64,000 nucleotides of DNA from Dehalococcoidales bacterium (GCA_016926695.1 JAFGOB010000175.1:1-64000), one strand, 5' to 3'; shown: positions 8,753-18,160, counted from the first letter of the stretch. Numbers and translations are program-made. Notes: generated by a model from the sequence alone, not told the origin.

Positions 8753-8992
8753 TGTATTCCTCTGATGATATTAGGCCCGCCTTCGTACGGAGAAAGTGAA
8801 ATAATACAGACGCACAGGATAATGATATAAGTCCCCACCACCCTGAGATACTGACCGACGGAAGGAAGGAGGCATCGGTATCCAGCATGACAGAAATATT
8901 CATGCTTCGTACTATTTGCTTCAATTGTTTTTGCGTTTGTATTAGTACATCTACCCTGATTATGCGGATAGTGAGATAGGAAATACATAGTG

Positions 8993-9892
8993 TTAGTAGT
9001 CTTTTCCCCAGTACATACCGATCCTGACCGCATCCAGGACATTCACCACCCCATCCATATTGGCGTCTTCCGCTATCCAGCCCTCTTCTCCTTCATCGCC
9101 CCACTTCAACCCCAGGGCGGAGATATCATCCGGTCCGCATTCCCTGTCGCCGTCTATATCCCAGAAGGGCTCTTCAGAGGTCAAGAGCCGGATTTCGCTG
9201 ATACATTTGCCCGAAAGTCCAGAAGTGGTCGGGTATTCAGGAGAGCCTGGATTTTGCTGGTAAAAATACCAGTATTCCTCTTCCGATGCCTGGTGCCAGT
9301 CCCAGTTGCCGAAAACATGTTTGCCTTCAGGATTGACGGAATCATCCGCCAGCCAGACCAGCCTCATACCTTCCTCGTAGCCGCTGTCCGGGTACATATC
9401 GTCTTTATACCAGGTAAGCACCATGGGGCCTTCACGGTCGTGGTATTCATAGATGTTTTTATAGGAAAATTTCATGTTCCAGCCGTCGCTGGATACAATC
9501 TGAATCTCCTGTCCTTCGGATAGTCCGCCGGCGAATATGCAGAGGTCCATGATGTTGGTGCCTTTAACCGCTCCATAGTCTTTGAAATTGCTGTCTTCCT
9601 CCGGGTTCCAGCGCGCATCCTTGTCATCCTCGTAGACCGGTCCCTGGTGATAATAATGCGTTTCACCGTCTCCTTCGACATAAAAGTAGTCTTCCATTTC
9701 CTGGTAGGTCAGGGTAATCTCCCGGTTGGCAGTCTCACCGTCGACAGCCATCCTTTTTACGGTTACCGAAGTGGTGGTATTGTCAGCATATATCGCAGAA
9801 GATAGAAAAATCGATGCTGCCAGCGCCACCACGGCGGCCAGAAAGACTGCTTTATAACGAAATCCTGAAACTATTGTATGCATATATCCCAT
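8993..9892 (-). CDS. Secreted SUOX-like protein with C-terminal dockerin
   Basis: A 299-residue protein with a signal peptide (about 15-37). The globular domain is paralogous to the protein encoded at 7877-8752 (GDGETHYYHQGPVYE, FKDYGAVKGTN, LSGKCISEIRL). The tail is a dockerin-like pair of calcium loops: DIDGDRECGPDD at 245-256 and DANMDGVVNVLD at 276-287, each followed by a helix ending in WG. Dockerins bind cohesins; three cohesins are encoded 2-8 kb away. The gene is divergent from the 578-residue dockerin protein and has its own promoter. No enzyme motif is visible in the globular domain. Confidence 0.82.
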   Translation of the reverse strand: MGYMHTIVSGFRYKAVFLAAVVALAASIFLSSAIYADNTTTSVTVKRMAVDGETANREITLTYQEMEDYFYVEGDGETHYYHQGPVYEDDKDARWNPEEDSNFKDYGAVKGTNIMDLCIFAGGLSEGQEIQIVSSDGWNMKFSYKNIYEYHDREGPMVLTWYKDDMYPDSGYEEGMRLVWLADDSVNPEGKHVFGNWDWHQASEEEYWYFYQQNPGSPEYPTTSGLSGKCISEIRLLTSEEPFWDIDGDRECGPDDISALGLKWGDEGEEGWIAEDANMDGVVNVLDAVRIGMYWGKDY

Positions 9893-9939
9893 ACAAAATA
9901 CGACAGGGCCTTAACCGTCAGGTTGAAGGTGGGTAGCGT

Positions 9940-9968
9940 TTTATATTTAGTTTGTATATATAAGTCAA
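9940..9968 (-). promoter_or_regulatory. Sigma-70-type promoter for the 299-residue dockerin protein
   Basis: On the minus strand, TTGACT (9968-9963), 17 bases, then TATAAA (9945-9940). The spacing is ideal and the gene starts about 40 bp downstream. Confidence 0.5.
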
Positions 9969-10052
9969 AATAATGTTAGTACAAATTGATCATGCCAGTC
10001 AATCAATAGCTTTTTTCGGCCTTTCAGGCACAAAAATAAACCAAAATATACC

Positions 10053-10081
10053 TTGACTAAGCCAGTTAAGATATGTATCAT
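10053..10081 (+). promoter_or_regulatory. Promoter P1 for the 578-residue dockerin protein
   Basis: TTGACT at 10053-10058, a 17-base spacer, and TATCAT at 10076-10081. This gives a leader of about 220 bases before the ATG. Confidence 0.42.
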
Positions 10082-10090
10082 TATATATCA

Positions 10091-10119
10091 TTGACATGAG
10101 ATATATGTATTTCTTATGT
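10091..10119 (+). promoter_or_regulatory. Promoter P2 for the 578-residue dockerin protein
   Basis: TTGACA at 10091-10096, a 17-base spacer, and TTATGT at 10114-10119. A perfect -35 box with a weaker -10 box, lying directly downstream of P1. Confidence 0.4.
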
Positions 10120-10310
10120 TCCGTACCCTGTTGGACGAAGTCAATCCGATAATTAAATCCGGTTGTCCCGGAGAAAATCTGGAAAATAGCGGATCAGGGC
10201 ATTTAGTTCCGCTATACGAAAAGAGGGATTTTCTTCGGACATAGTGAAAAACAAATAATAACCTGGTTATATCCAGCGTGTATTTATAAACGATTAACAG
10301 GAGACAGAGC

Positions 10311-12047
10311 ATGAAAAATAGGCTGTTTTTCCGCTGGCTTGGATTATCGATTATCCTTCTGGCTATTTTGGCCGTATCCATGCCGTTCGGTACCGGCCTG
10401 GCAGCAAGTACCGATACAACAACTTCTCTTACCATCACAAAGCTCGATACTGACGGTATTTCCATCCTAGGACAGCAGACCGTAGACTATGAATACATGG
10501 AAGACAATTTCGAAGTGCTGGGCGACGGCACGACCCATTACTGGACGCAGGGCCCTTCCTATGATCCTGAAAATTTATGGGACCCGGATGAGCAGGTCAA
10601 CCTGAAAGATAAAGGCGCAGTAATGGGCACGGACCTGAAAGACCTCTGCGGCCTGGTCGGAGGGATGGAGGAGGGAGATACAGTAGAAATCACTGGATCG
10701 GACGGAATGGGACATACCCGTTTCCCCTATGAAAATGTTTATACTCCCAAACCGGAACAGGGTCCCATGGTTATCTGCTGGTACAACGGCGATCCCGAAA
10801 GTGGAATTCCGGGTTATGTTCCAGACTATGAAGACGGTATGCGTTTGATATTTTTCCCAACTGAAAAAAACGCGGATGACAGATATGTCTTCGGCAACTG
10901 GGATATGCATGAATGCCTGCCGGAATCCATATGGCACTTCCATGAAGGATACCCTTCCATTAACGGAGAGTACTGTAAATATGTTTCTGAAATTATCATA
11001 CACACTTCCGGCGTGAATGAATGGTCGCTTAAGCTATCGAACGGTGAGATGTCCCAGACGGTATACCGTTCCGAATTTAAAAACGCTCAGGGTAAAAATT
11101 GCCATGGCACAGCTACCTATGCCGATGATGACGGCGAGTGGGGCGGACTGCCGCTGTGGATGCTCACCGCCTATGTTGATGATGAATATATCCACGGAGA
11201 AGGTTGCTATAATCATATCCTGGCCGGGGCCGGCTATGATGTGGAAGTAACAGGGGAAAAAGGCACCTGTACCCTCAGAAGTACTGCTATTGCCCGCAGC
11301 GACGATTACATCCTGGCAGACAAGCTGGACGGCGCCGATCTGCCGGAAGAATATTTCCCTCTCAGGCTGGTGGGTGCCGGACTGACGGATGAGCAGAGCA
11401 TCGGTCAAGTTAAGGAAATCAAGCTTGTGGATGTTCCCTACGTAGAGCAATGGAGCCTGGAGCTGAGAGGCCAAAATGATTGCACCGTGTCCCAGGTCCT
11501 TTTCGAGCAGGGTATATACTGTCATGGTTACAACGGTCAGCCGTGGACATATGTAGATGGCGATGATACCTGGAGCGGGATGCCTCTGTGGTATCTCTGC
11601 GGATGGGCGGATGACGAGAACGATCACGGGGAAGACAGCTATAACGATGAGCTGGCTGAAGAAGGCAGCGGTTATTTAATAGAAGTCAAATCCTGGGATG
11701 ACAGGACTATACTTTCCAGCAAGGATGTTTCACGAAACAGCGGCTATCTGCTGGCTGACCGCAAAAACGGACAGGCGCTGAGCGGCGATGAATATCCCCT
11801 GGCCCTGGTAGGGTACGATGTACCCGAAGACGACAGGGTCATGGGCGTCCACCTGATTGCGCTGGGTTGTCCGGACTGGGACCTGGATGCCAACCATGTC
11901 TGCGATGTCTACGATGTAGCTTGCATGAGATGGGTATGGGGACAGACCGGCCCGGCCGGCTGGATAAAAGAGGACTTTAATAAAGACGGGCAAATCGATA
12001 TCGGTGATGTGGTAGTGTTGGGGCGGCACTGGGGCGAGACCTGGTAA
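10311..12047 (+). CDS. Secreted three-module SUOX-like protein with C-terminal dockerin
   Basis: A 578-residue protein. It has a signal peptide to about residue 32, then a first module (about 40-232) paralogous to the other SUOX-like proteins (GDGTTHYWTQGP, NLKDKGAVMGT, LCGLVGGME, FGNWDMHE). Two shorter SUOX-like modules follow at about 235-380 and 385-518, each opening with WSL-x-L and carrying CHG, W-x-G-x-PLW and Y-x-LAD blocks. The dockerin has loops DLDANHVCDVYD (524-535) and DFNKDGQIDIGD (555-566). A GGAG ribosome site precedes the ATG. It is likely exported and held on a cohesin scaffold. The repeated W-G-x-PLW cores suggest a binding surface; no catalytic residues are identifiable. 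Confidence 0.83.
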   Translation: MKNRLFFRWLGLSIILLAILAVSMPFGTGLAASTDTTTSLTITKLDTDGISILGQQTVDYEYMEDNFEVLGDGTTHYWTQGPSYDPENLWDPDEQVNLKDKGAVMGTDLKDLCGLVGGMEEGDTVEITGSDGMGHTRFPYENVYTPKPEQGPMVICWYNGDPESGIPGYVPDYEDGMRLIFFPTEKNADDRYVFGNWDMHECLPESIWHFHEGYPSINGEYCKYVSEIIIHTSGVNEWSLKLSNGEMSQTVYRSEFKNAQGKNCHGTATYADDDGEWGGLPLWMLTAYVDDEYIHGEGCYNHILAGAGYDVEVTGEKGTCTLRSTAIARSDDYILADKLDGADLPEEYFPLRLVGAGLTDEQSIGQVKEIKLVDVPYVEQWSLELRGQNDCTVSQVLFEQGIYCHGYNGQPWTYVDGDDTWSGMPLWYLCGWADDENDHGEDSYNDELAEEGSGYLIEVKSWDDRTILSSKDVSRNSGYLLADRKNGQALSGDEYPLALVGYDVPEDDRVMGVHLIALGCPDWDLDANHVCDVYDVACMRWVWGQTGPAGWIKEDFNKDGQIDIGDVVVLGRHWGETW

Positions 12048-12095
12048 AAAATAAAAAAAGAAAAAAGTTTTTTGGCATAAAACAGGAGGAGACAA

Positions 12096-15044
12096 GTGAA
12101 AAGCCCAGCAAAAATTTTAAAGAATTTTACCAGCATACTGTTCGTTCTGGCTGTCCTGGTGGGAACGATGGTGCCGGCTATTCCGGTGGCAGCCGATGGC
12201 CCTTATACCATAACAGCTACGGGTGACAGCAACGGCGCTGCTGTTGCTTCTCCATCAAACCCGCAAGAGGGAGGCACCAGTGTTATTACCTTTACCCCCA
12301 CCACTGACGGCTACGGTCTTATGAGCGTGACTGATAATGAAGCCGATGTAACCTCGGAAGTGGAATTCAATGCGGAAGGGGGCGGCAAATATACTCTTGA
12401 AAATATCACTGAAAACCACACTATACAGGCTGCCTTCAGCGAGCTTTATGTGACCGTTAACGCGGGCAGTTTTTCCTATAAAGTCTCACATCTCCAGTTT
12501 TTTTCAATGCCTACCTGGAATGTTACTTATGCTCCGTCAGGCTACCTCTTTAATGGGGTTCCAGTCAGTGACCTGGTCGATCTGATAACAGAAGCAAGTC
12601 CGATAAATTACAATATTAGAGCAGTTTCTGACTATGATGGAACAAAATCATTTCTAGGTCCCGCAATAGAACCGGTTATTTCCATTGATGACGAGATTCA
12701 AAGCAGGGAAACTATAATTGCAAAAACACGTCGATGCGAAGGAGATTCTAGTAAAAACAGGGATTATAATACCCAAGGTACACTTGCAAGCACAATTTTT
12801 GACTCTACGAGTTTGTTTAATAGAGAGATCGGTAATATTGATGTGGTTTACACTATAGCCTGCTCATTTACAGGCCAGGGGACCATCACACCGGCTGATC
12901 CCCTGGATGAGCTGGATGGAATGGCGGTGGTAGACTACGGGTCTTCACCAACCTTTAATATTGATCCTGCTCAGGGATACTTCGTTCAGGATGTGATAGT
13001 GGACGAATCATCTAAAGGTCCCTTGAGAGGATGGAGCTTCGATACCGTGACTGCCAACCATACATTGAGCGTTGTGTTTGAACCGCTTACAAAATACAAC
13101 ATTACGGTTACAGCCGGTGAGCACGGCAGAATCGAACCTCCCGGCATAGATGGTGTAGTACAGGTATCCGAGGGTTGCGACCAGACCTTCAATATCATCC
13201 CCAACGAGGGATATCATATTTCCAATCTGTTGGTGGATGGAAACCAGGTCGTACCCCTGGTAGCCACCTATAATTTTACCGATGTAGTGTCCGATCGTAC
13301 CATCGAGGCCACCTTCGCGGAGGGCACCCAGGACTGGCCGCTTCAGTTGATCGGTGTTTCAACCTGGAACATAACACAGGAAGAGTTTGAAGGCCTGATA
13401 GCCGGTATAGGGGCGCCTGCGGTGCCTTCCAATGAGTACACCGACGGTGACGGCAACAAGTTTAAAGGACTGTCCCTCTATCGCCTGATCGGCCTGGTCG
13501 ACGATGCCGATTCGGGTACCTTCAATCCGGGCGCCATGCCCTACTACGATATTATTCTTTCAGCGGCGGATGGGTGGTCTAAAGAAATAATCCCCGCTGA
13601 CTATTCAGGAGACTTTCCTTTTGCCGATAACGATGATATCTTTATCGCCAACAAGGTCATGCTGAACGGTGAGGATACCTGGATAGACCTGCCGCTAACC
13701 AAGCCGGTATCGGAAGGAAAGCTGTGGTACCCGCTGGCCTGTGTGGGAGACGGCATAGGATCGGGTAAAATGAGGGTTTATGCCCTGACAAAAATAGAGC
13801 TGGACTTTGAAGACATTCCCATAACGGCGTCTGCCGGGGCTAACGGCTCAATTGATCCTGTGGGCGAGGTAATCGTGGATTACGGTACTGACAAAACATT
13901 TACCATCACACCGGATGACGGATATCATATCGACGATGTGCTGGTTGATGGTAATTCCGTCGGTGCTGTTGGTGAATACATTTTTCCATGTGTGGTTGAA
14001 TCCCATACCATAGAGGCCTCCTTCATGGAGAACGATATTACCGTATGGGTCGATCCCGCCATGCAGGAGGTGGCTTCCGGGACCACGTTCAGTGTTGACA
14101 TTAAAATCGATACCAATGCTGAGACCGCCGGATGGCAGCTCGATGTCTGTTTCAATCCTGAAATGCTTCAGGTGGATGGAGTAGCCGAGGGCGGATTCCT
14201 GGCAGACTGGGCTGGTGCCAACGGATATGAAACTGTACCGGGAGCCGGCCTGTATATTGACAATGAAACAGGCATTGTATCCGATTTCAGCTATGCCATC
14301 GTGGGTAACACCGGCCCGGGCGGAGCCTCCGGTGAAGGAGTCCTCTGCTCCATCACCTTCACAGCCAGCCGCTTGGCCGATGAGTTGACCGGGATCACAA
14401 TCGGCGATGTACGCTTGTATGATGCCTATGGAAACGCGCTGACCGGCGCAGGACTTGTTCACGGCAACGTACAGATAACGCTCCCGGAAAACGACAGGGT
14501 GGTAGAGCTTAAGAAAGGCTGGAATACCTTCTCGGTCCCCGCCGCTCTTGATCCCAAAAATGCGGAGAACAAGATCGGCAACCTGCTTCCCCAGGTTCCC
14601 GATGCACCGACCGTATTTGCCTATGATAATGCCGCAAAGGAATGGATACCCCTGGATGCGAACTATATTCTTAAACCCCTGGAGGCCGTTTATGTATGCA
14701 TGCTGGAGGATTACAAAGTCCTGCTGCATTTGGATCCAGGAAAAACAGCACCTCCCGCTATGAATGTATATGCAGGATGGAACCTGGTCAGCCTGGCCAG
14801 CATGGAGGCCATGAAAGCCAGCGAGGCCCTGATATCCGTTGAGAAGGTTACCGGCGATTTAACGGGTTACGTACAGGTGATCAGCCCCAACATGGAAAAT
14901 CAGAACTACTGGGCCTATATTGTCGGCCAGGAAATATCGGACTTATATTATAAGGGCTGGATGGGCCCCTACCTGGCCTACTGGGTCTTCATGATCAACG
15001 ACGGCCTGCTGGGAGGGTTCACCACTACCCCGCTGGGTGACTGA
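12096..15044 (+). CDS. Large secreted cohesin-bearing protein
   Basis: A 982-residue protein starting at GTG, with AGGAGGA seven to ten bases upstream. After the signal peptide (to about 33) come bacterial-repeat (InlB-B-like) modules near 35-113, 250-330, 334-408 and 574-646, with the pattern ITVTAG-x-G-x-I-x-P and FNI-x-P-x-x-GY. A degenerate SUOX-like region lies at 113-250 and a better one at about 412-570 (FKGLSLYRLIGLVDD). One cohesin spans about 648-796, opening with ITVWVDPAMQEV and including ETAGWQLDVCFNPEML. The C-terminal domain (797-982) carries GWNTFSVP and GWNLVSL blocks. There is no C-terminal membrane helix, so anchoring is unclear. It lies 48 bp after the dockerin gene. Confidence 0.8.
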   Translation: MKSPAKILKNFTSILFVLAVLVGTMVPAIPVAADGPYTITATGDSNGAAVASPSNPQEGGTSVITFTPTTDGYGLMSVTDNEADVTSEVEFNAEGGGKYTLENITENHTIQAAFSELYVTVNAGSFSYKVSHLQFFSMPTWNVTYAPSGYLFNGVPVSDLVDLITEASPINYNIRAVSDYDGTKSFLGPAIEPVISIDDEIQSRETIIAKTRRCEGDSSKNRDYNTQGTLASTIFDSTSLFNREIGNIDVVYTIACSFTGQGTITPADPLDELDGMAVVDYGSSPTFNIDPAQGYFVQDVIVDESSKGPLRGWSFDTVTANHTLSVVFEPLTKYNITVTAGEHGRIEPPGIDGVVQVSEGCDQTFNIIPNEGYHISNLLVDGNQVVPLVATYNFTDVVSDRTIEATFAEGTQDWPLQLIGVSTWNITQEEFEGLIAGIGAPAVPSNEYTDGDGNKFKGLSLYRLIGLVDDADSGTFNPGAMPYYDIILSAADGWSKEIIPADYSGDFPFADNDDIFIANKVMLNGEDTWIDLPLTKPVSEGKLWYPLACVGDGIGSGKMRVYALTKIELDFEDIPITASAGANGSIDPVGEVIVDYGTDKTFTITPDDGYHIDDVLVDGNSVGAVGEYIFPCVVESHTIEASFMENDITVWVDPAMQEVASGTTFSVDIKIDTNAETAGWQLDVCFNPEMLQVDGVAEGGFLADWAGANGYETVPGAGLYIDNETGIVSDFSYAIVGNTGPGGASGEGVLCSITFTASRLADELTGITIGDVRLYDAYGNALTGAGLVHGNVQITLPENDRVVELKKGWNTFSVPAALDPKNAENKIGNLLPQVPDAPTVFAYDNAAKEWIPLDANYILKPLEAVYVCMLEDYKVLLHLDPGKTAPPAMNVYAGWNLVSLASMEAMKASEALISVEKVTGDLTGYVQVISPNMENQNYWAYIVGQEISDLYYKGWMGPYLAYWVFMINDGLLGGFTTTPLGD

Positions 15045-15066
15045 GGAGAATCGACTGAAACGCAGG

Positions 15067-15098
15067 GCGAGTCCCGGTGGAATCATACCGGGACTCGC
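15067..15098 (+). terminator. Hairpin after the cohesin gene
   Basis: A 12-pair perfect stem (15067-15078 with 15087-15098) and an eight-base loop, followed by ATTTTGAG. It may attenuate or end transcription before the next gene, whose ATG is 22 bp away; the T run is weak. Confidence 0.5.
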
Positions 15099-15117
15099 AT
15101 TTTGAGAAGGAACAGAG

Positions 15118-16185
15118 ATGAAAAATCTTGTGCAGGTATTGTCAATCGCGGTCGCCATGATTGTCTTTCTGGCCTTTCCGATGGCTTTACTGGCGGATAG
15201 TGATGATTTTATGAACGCACGGGCTTTCTACGGGTCTGTTACGATCAATGGAAAACTGGCCCCGGTGGGGACCGTGCTAAAGGCCGTCGGAGAAGGTGTT
15301 CGACCGGGACAATTCAACCCGGTTACCCTGAAAGTGGAGGGGTATTACGGAGAAGCCGGCACCTCTTATGGCAGCCCACTGGTTATACAGGGTGAAATTG
15401 AAGAAGGCACCCCCATAACGTTTTATTTTAACGGCGCAGCCGGAGACTTCACCTATTACTGGCCTGCTGAATCAATCGAGCCACGTCACCACCAGCTTGA
15501 CCTGGATGTAACCATCCCTGAATCAAGCACGGAGCTGACCTCCTCCGCAAACCCTTCACGTCCCGCGCAATCGGTTACCTTTACTGCCTCGGTAAGCAGT
15601 GTTGAGTTAAATGAATATACCCCCGCCGGAACGGTCAGCTTCTATATCGATGGCGAAATGATGTCTGAAGACGGGCTTTCAGCGGGCATGGCGCAATACT
15701 CCACATCTTCTCTTGCCGCCGGGACATATGAAATCAAGGCCGTGTACAGCGGAGACCAGGTCTTGCTGGGCAGTGAGGATGCGTTAGATCAGACCGTCAG
15801 GTCCTCTTCAAGCAGCGGGGGCGGCGGAGGCGGTGTGAGCGGAGAATACGTACCGGCCACAACTACCCCTCCGGCGGCAACTACCACTGCTCCGCCTTCG
15901 ACTGTACCTGCTACCACACCGCCGGCTGTGACTACCACTCCGCCGGCTGCCACCACCCCGGCCGCGACTGTTACGACCAGGCCGCCGGAAACCGCACCGC
16001 CGTCATCTTCACCGGCAGCGTCGTCTCCCGCATCAGTGCCCACGGAAAAAACAACACCCTCAGCCACGGCTGAAGCCGAGCCGGAGGAGCCCTCCAGGAC
16101 AGGCATGATCATCGGTATTGTGGTTGGCTGTGCCGTGGTTATCGCAGCAGCATCTGTTATCCTTATAAGACGCCGTGGGAGATAA
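15118..16185 (+). CDS. Membrane-anchored Ig-like surface protein
   Basis: A 355-residue protein. It has a signal peptide (to about 26), an N-terminal beta domain (about 34-135, FYGSVTINGKLAPVGT), then a Big_3-type Ig-like domain (about 140-225, with PAGTVSFYIDG and AGTYEIKAVYSGD). A Ser/Gly run and a long Thr/Pro/Ala linker (about 232-320) follow, then one C-terminal helix with a basic RRRGR end. The tail places it on the outer face of the membrane, with the linker spanning the wall. No cohesin or dockerin is seen; it may be a spacer or adhesive partner of the neighbouring scaffold proteins. AAGGA precedes the ATG. Confidence 0.78.
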   Translation: MKNLVQVLSIAVAMIVFLAFPMALLADSDDFMNARAFYGSVTINGKLAPVGTVLKAVGEGVRPGQFNPVTLKVEGYYGEAGTSYGSPLVIQGEIEEGTPITFYFNGAAGDFTYYWPAESIEPRHHQLDLDVTIPESSTELTSSANPSRPAQSVTFTASVSSVELNEYTPAGTVSFYIDGEMMSEDGLSAGMAQYSTSSLAAGTYEIKAVYSGDQVLLGSEDALDQTVRSSSSSGGGGGGVSGEYVPATTTPPAATTTAPPSTVPATTPPAVTTTPPAATTPAATVTTRPPETAPPSSSPAASSPASVPTEKTTPSATAEAEPEEPSRTGMIIGIVVGCAVVIAAASVILIRRRGR

Positions 16186-16252
16186 TGCAACAGGATTATA
16201 AATGTATCTTCAGCGCCGGGTCTGTAAGGACTGACGAAAGACAGGTGGCAGG

Positions 16253-18160
16253 GTGAAGTATAGATCCATGCTGTTTGCCGCAGCGGCTCTCTTTTTGTTA
16301 CTTTCGACGTTCTGTGGAAGTACGGCTGCCGGAGTGGACGAAGGGATCGTTATCAGCGTTTCTCCCGTTGAACAGACTGTAAACGCGGGTGAAACAATCA
16401 CTGTAGACCTCGTAGTAGATACCGGTTCAACCCAGATGCGTGGCTGGCAGGGAGGGGTTATTTTCGACTCCGGGATGCTTGAATGCCTGAAGGTAGAGGA
16501 GGGCGACTTCCTGAAAGAGTTCGATACCGGAGAAACCTACTCTCCTTTAGAGCCGCAGATCGATAATGAATACGGTGAAGTAGCTGATATCTGCTATATC
16601 GTAGTGAGCCAGGAAGAGGGGGGGGTATCCGGCAGTGGCGTCCTGTGCACGCTGACTTTCAGGGTTGATGAATACGCCGCAGGCCTTACTGAAATCGATC
16701 TGATAGAAATAATCGTGGCCGGCGCCGGCGCACGGGAGATTGAGGATGTTACCCTGGAATGGGGTACTATCAACATAAACCCGATTTACCGGGATATTGT
16801 ACTCGGAATATATCCGGAAGACGATGATGATTCGGTATATAAGGGCGATTCTTTCGATCTCGAAGTATGGATAGATACATCTGAATATTTTTCATCGGGG
16901 GCGGGACTGGGCCTGACCTACGACCCGGATGAAGTTTACTGTGAAGGGGTGGAGGAAGGCGGATTTTTCTCGGACGGCTATGATATCGTCATCGATCCCG
17001 ATGAACCGGTAATTGACAATGACGAAGGCAGAGTGGAATATTTCACCATAGCACTGGACTATTCCTCAGGCGAATATCAGACAGGCAGCGGGATATTTTG
17101 CATATTTCACATGAAGGCCGGATCGGAAACAGGCACAGCGACGATATCAATCGGAGACTGTACGGTACTGGACGATGAGGGGAATGAATATGCGGGTATC
17201 ACGGTAGACCCGGATAAAGCTTCTATAAAAGTGCGGTCGTCGAGCAGCGGAGGAGGTGGCGGAGGCGGCGGGGGTGGAGGAAGCTCACCGCCGGCTACCA
17301 CTCCGCCGACTACCACTACAGCGCCTTCTCCTTCACCAACTCCGGTCGTAAGTGAAACACCTTCGCCTGTGCCGGAAAAACAGCCGTCTCCGTCGCCGTC
17401 ACGGACTTCTGAGACTGCCCCGGAGAAAAGCCCTGTTCAGGAGGTGAAACCTTCCACGCAGCCGGCAGTAACTGCCGCGGAAAAAACTGAAACTGCTGTG
17501 CCGGTCTCACCTGTCGCCGCCGGAATCACGCCGGAACCTTCTGTCAAGCCGGAAGAAGAGATATCGATGTCAGGCGCTGAATGGTCGTTTGATCTGCGTG
17601 ATTTGCTGGACCCAGGCGGCGAACTGGTAGATGACTATACAGTAGAAAAAGTTGTTAACAGGGATGGAATAATAAGCCTGTCTTTGAAAATAGACAGCGG
17701 AACGGAAATCCTGAACAGGCAGGGCAGACCGCTGGATTCAATTATTATCGAAAAGATAGAACCATCTGAGTCATTACGGGAAAAGATTGCCCCGGCAGCC
17801 GTGTTTGAATGTGGTCCGTACGGCAGTACCCTGTCCGCTCCGGTGGTAGTGGTCATGCGGTACGATTCCTCCGCTTTGCCGGAAAAAGTAACAGAAAATG
17901 ATCTTAAGATAGCAATATACGATGCGAAAAATGTGGAATGGGTTGTGCTGGACAGCAGGGTGGATGTGATCAACCATACCATCTCCGCGGAGATAGACCG
18001 TTTTGCCACCCTGGCCCTGGTTGAAAAGGCCGGAAAGGGCCTTAACTGGATTATATTTGTTATCGTCGGAGCGGTTGTCGTAATTGCCGCTGCCGTCATC
18101 TTCTGGTTCCTGCGCCGTAAAAGGCCCGGTTCTGCCATTGACGCTTCTTCTGCTAGTTAG
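16253..18160 (+). CDS. Membrane-anchored scaffold protein with two cohesins
   Basis: A 635-residue protein starting at GTG. The signal peptide runs to about 26. Cohesin 1 spans about 30-178 (GIVISVSPVEQTVNAGE, RGWQGGVIFDSGMLE, SGSGVLCTLTF) and cohesin 2 about 181-330 (YKGDSFDLEVWIDT, GLGLTYDPDEV, TGSGIFCIFHM). A glycine run and a long Ser/Thr/Pro linker (to about 438) follow, then a C-terminal beta domain (about 440-595) and a membrane helix (about 600-622) with an RRKR end. This is the architecture of a cell-bound anchoring scaffoldin. Its likely ligands are the dockerins encoded at 8993-9892 and 10311-12047. Confidence 0.85.
   Translation: MKYRSMLFAAAALFLLLSTFCGSTAAGVDEGIVISVSPVEQTVNAGETITVDLVVDTGSTQMRGWQGGVIFDSGMLECLKVEEGDFLKEFDTGETYSPLEPQIDNEYGEVADICYIVVSQEEGGVSGSGVLCTLTFRVDEYAAGLTEIDLIEIIVAGAGAREIEDVTLEWGTININPIYRDIVLGIYPEDDDDSVYKGDSFDLEVWIDTSEYFSSGAGLGLTYDPDEVYCEGVEEGGFFSDGYDIVIDPDEPVIDNDEGRVEYFTIALDYSSGEYQTGSGIFCIFHMKAGSETGTATISIGDCTVLDDEGNEYAGITVDPDKASIKVRSSSSGGGGGGGGGGGSSPPATTPPTTTTAPSPSPTPVVSETPSPVPEKQPSPSPSRTSETAPEKSPVQEVKPSTQPAVTAAEKTETAVPVSPVAAGITPEPSVKPEEEISMSGAEWSFDLRDLLDPGGELVDDYTVEKVVNRDGIISLSLKIDSGTEILNRQGRPLDSIIIEKIEPSESLREKIAPAAVFECGPYGSTLSAPVVVVMRYDSSALPEKVTENDLKIAIYDAKNVEWVVLDSRVDVINHTISAEIDRFATLALVEKAGKGLNWIIFVIVGAVVVIAAAVIFWFLRRKRPGSAIDASSAS

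Larger units (their letters stand above)
9893..10310. other. Divergent promoter region between two dockerin genes
   Basis: A 418-bp AT-rich region without a gene. It contains a minus-strand promoter and two tandem plus-strand promoters, listed separately. The remaining sequence has several short A/T palindromes but no recognisable riboswitch. Confidence 0.6.

Noticed and set aside
8753..8992. Molybdenum or tungsten cofactor riboswitch upstream of the wtp unit
   Set aside because: Its conserved core could not be found on the coding strand; only ordinary AT-rich sequence is seen.
13848..14729. 293-codon open frame opposite the cohesin gene
   Set aside because: It is an antisense shadow of a well-supported secreted protein; it has no signal or motif.
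8993..18160. A cellulosome
   Set aside because: No glycoside hydrolase, carbohydrate-binding module or carbohydrate esterase is recognisable; the dockerin proteins carry SUOX-like modules.
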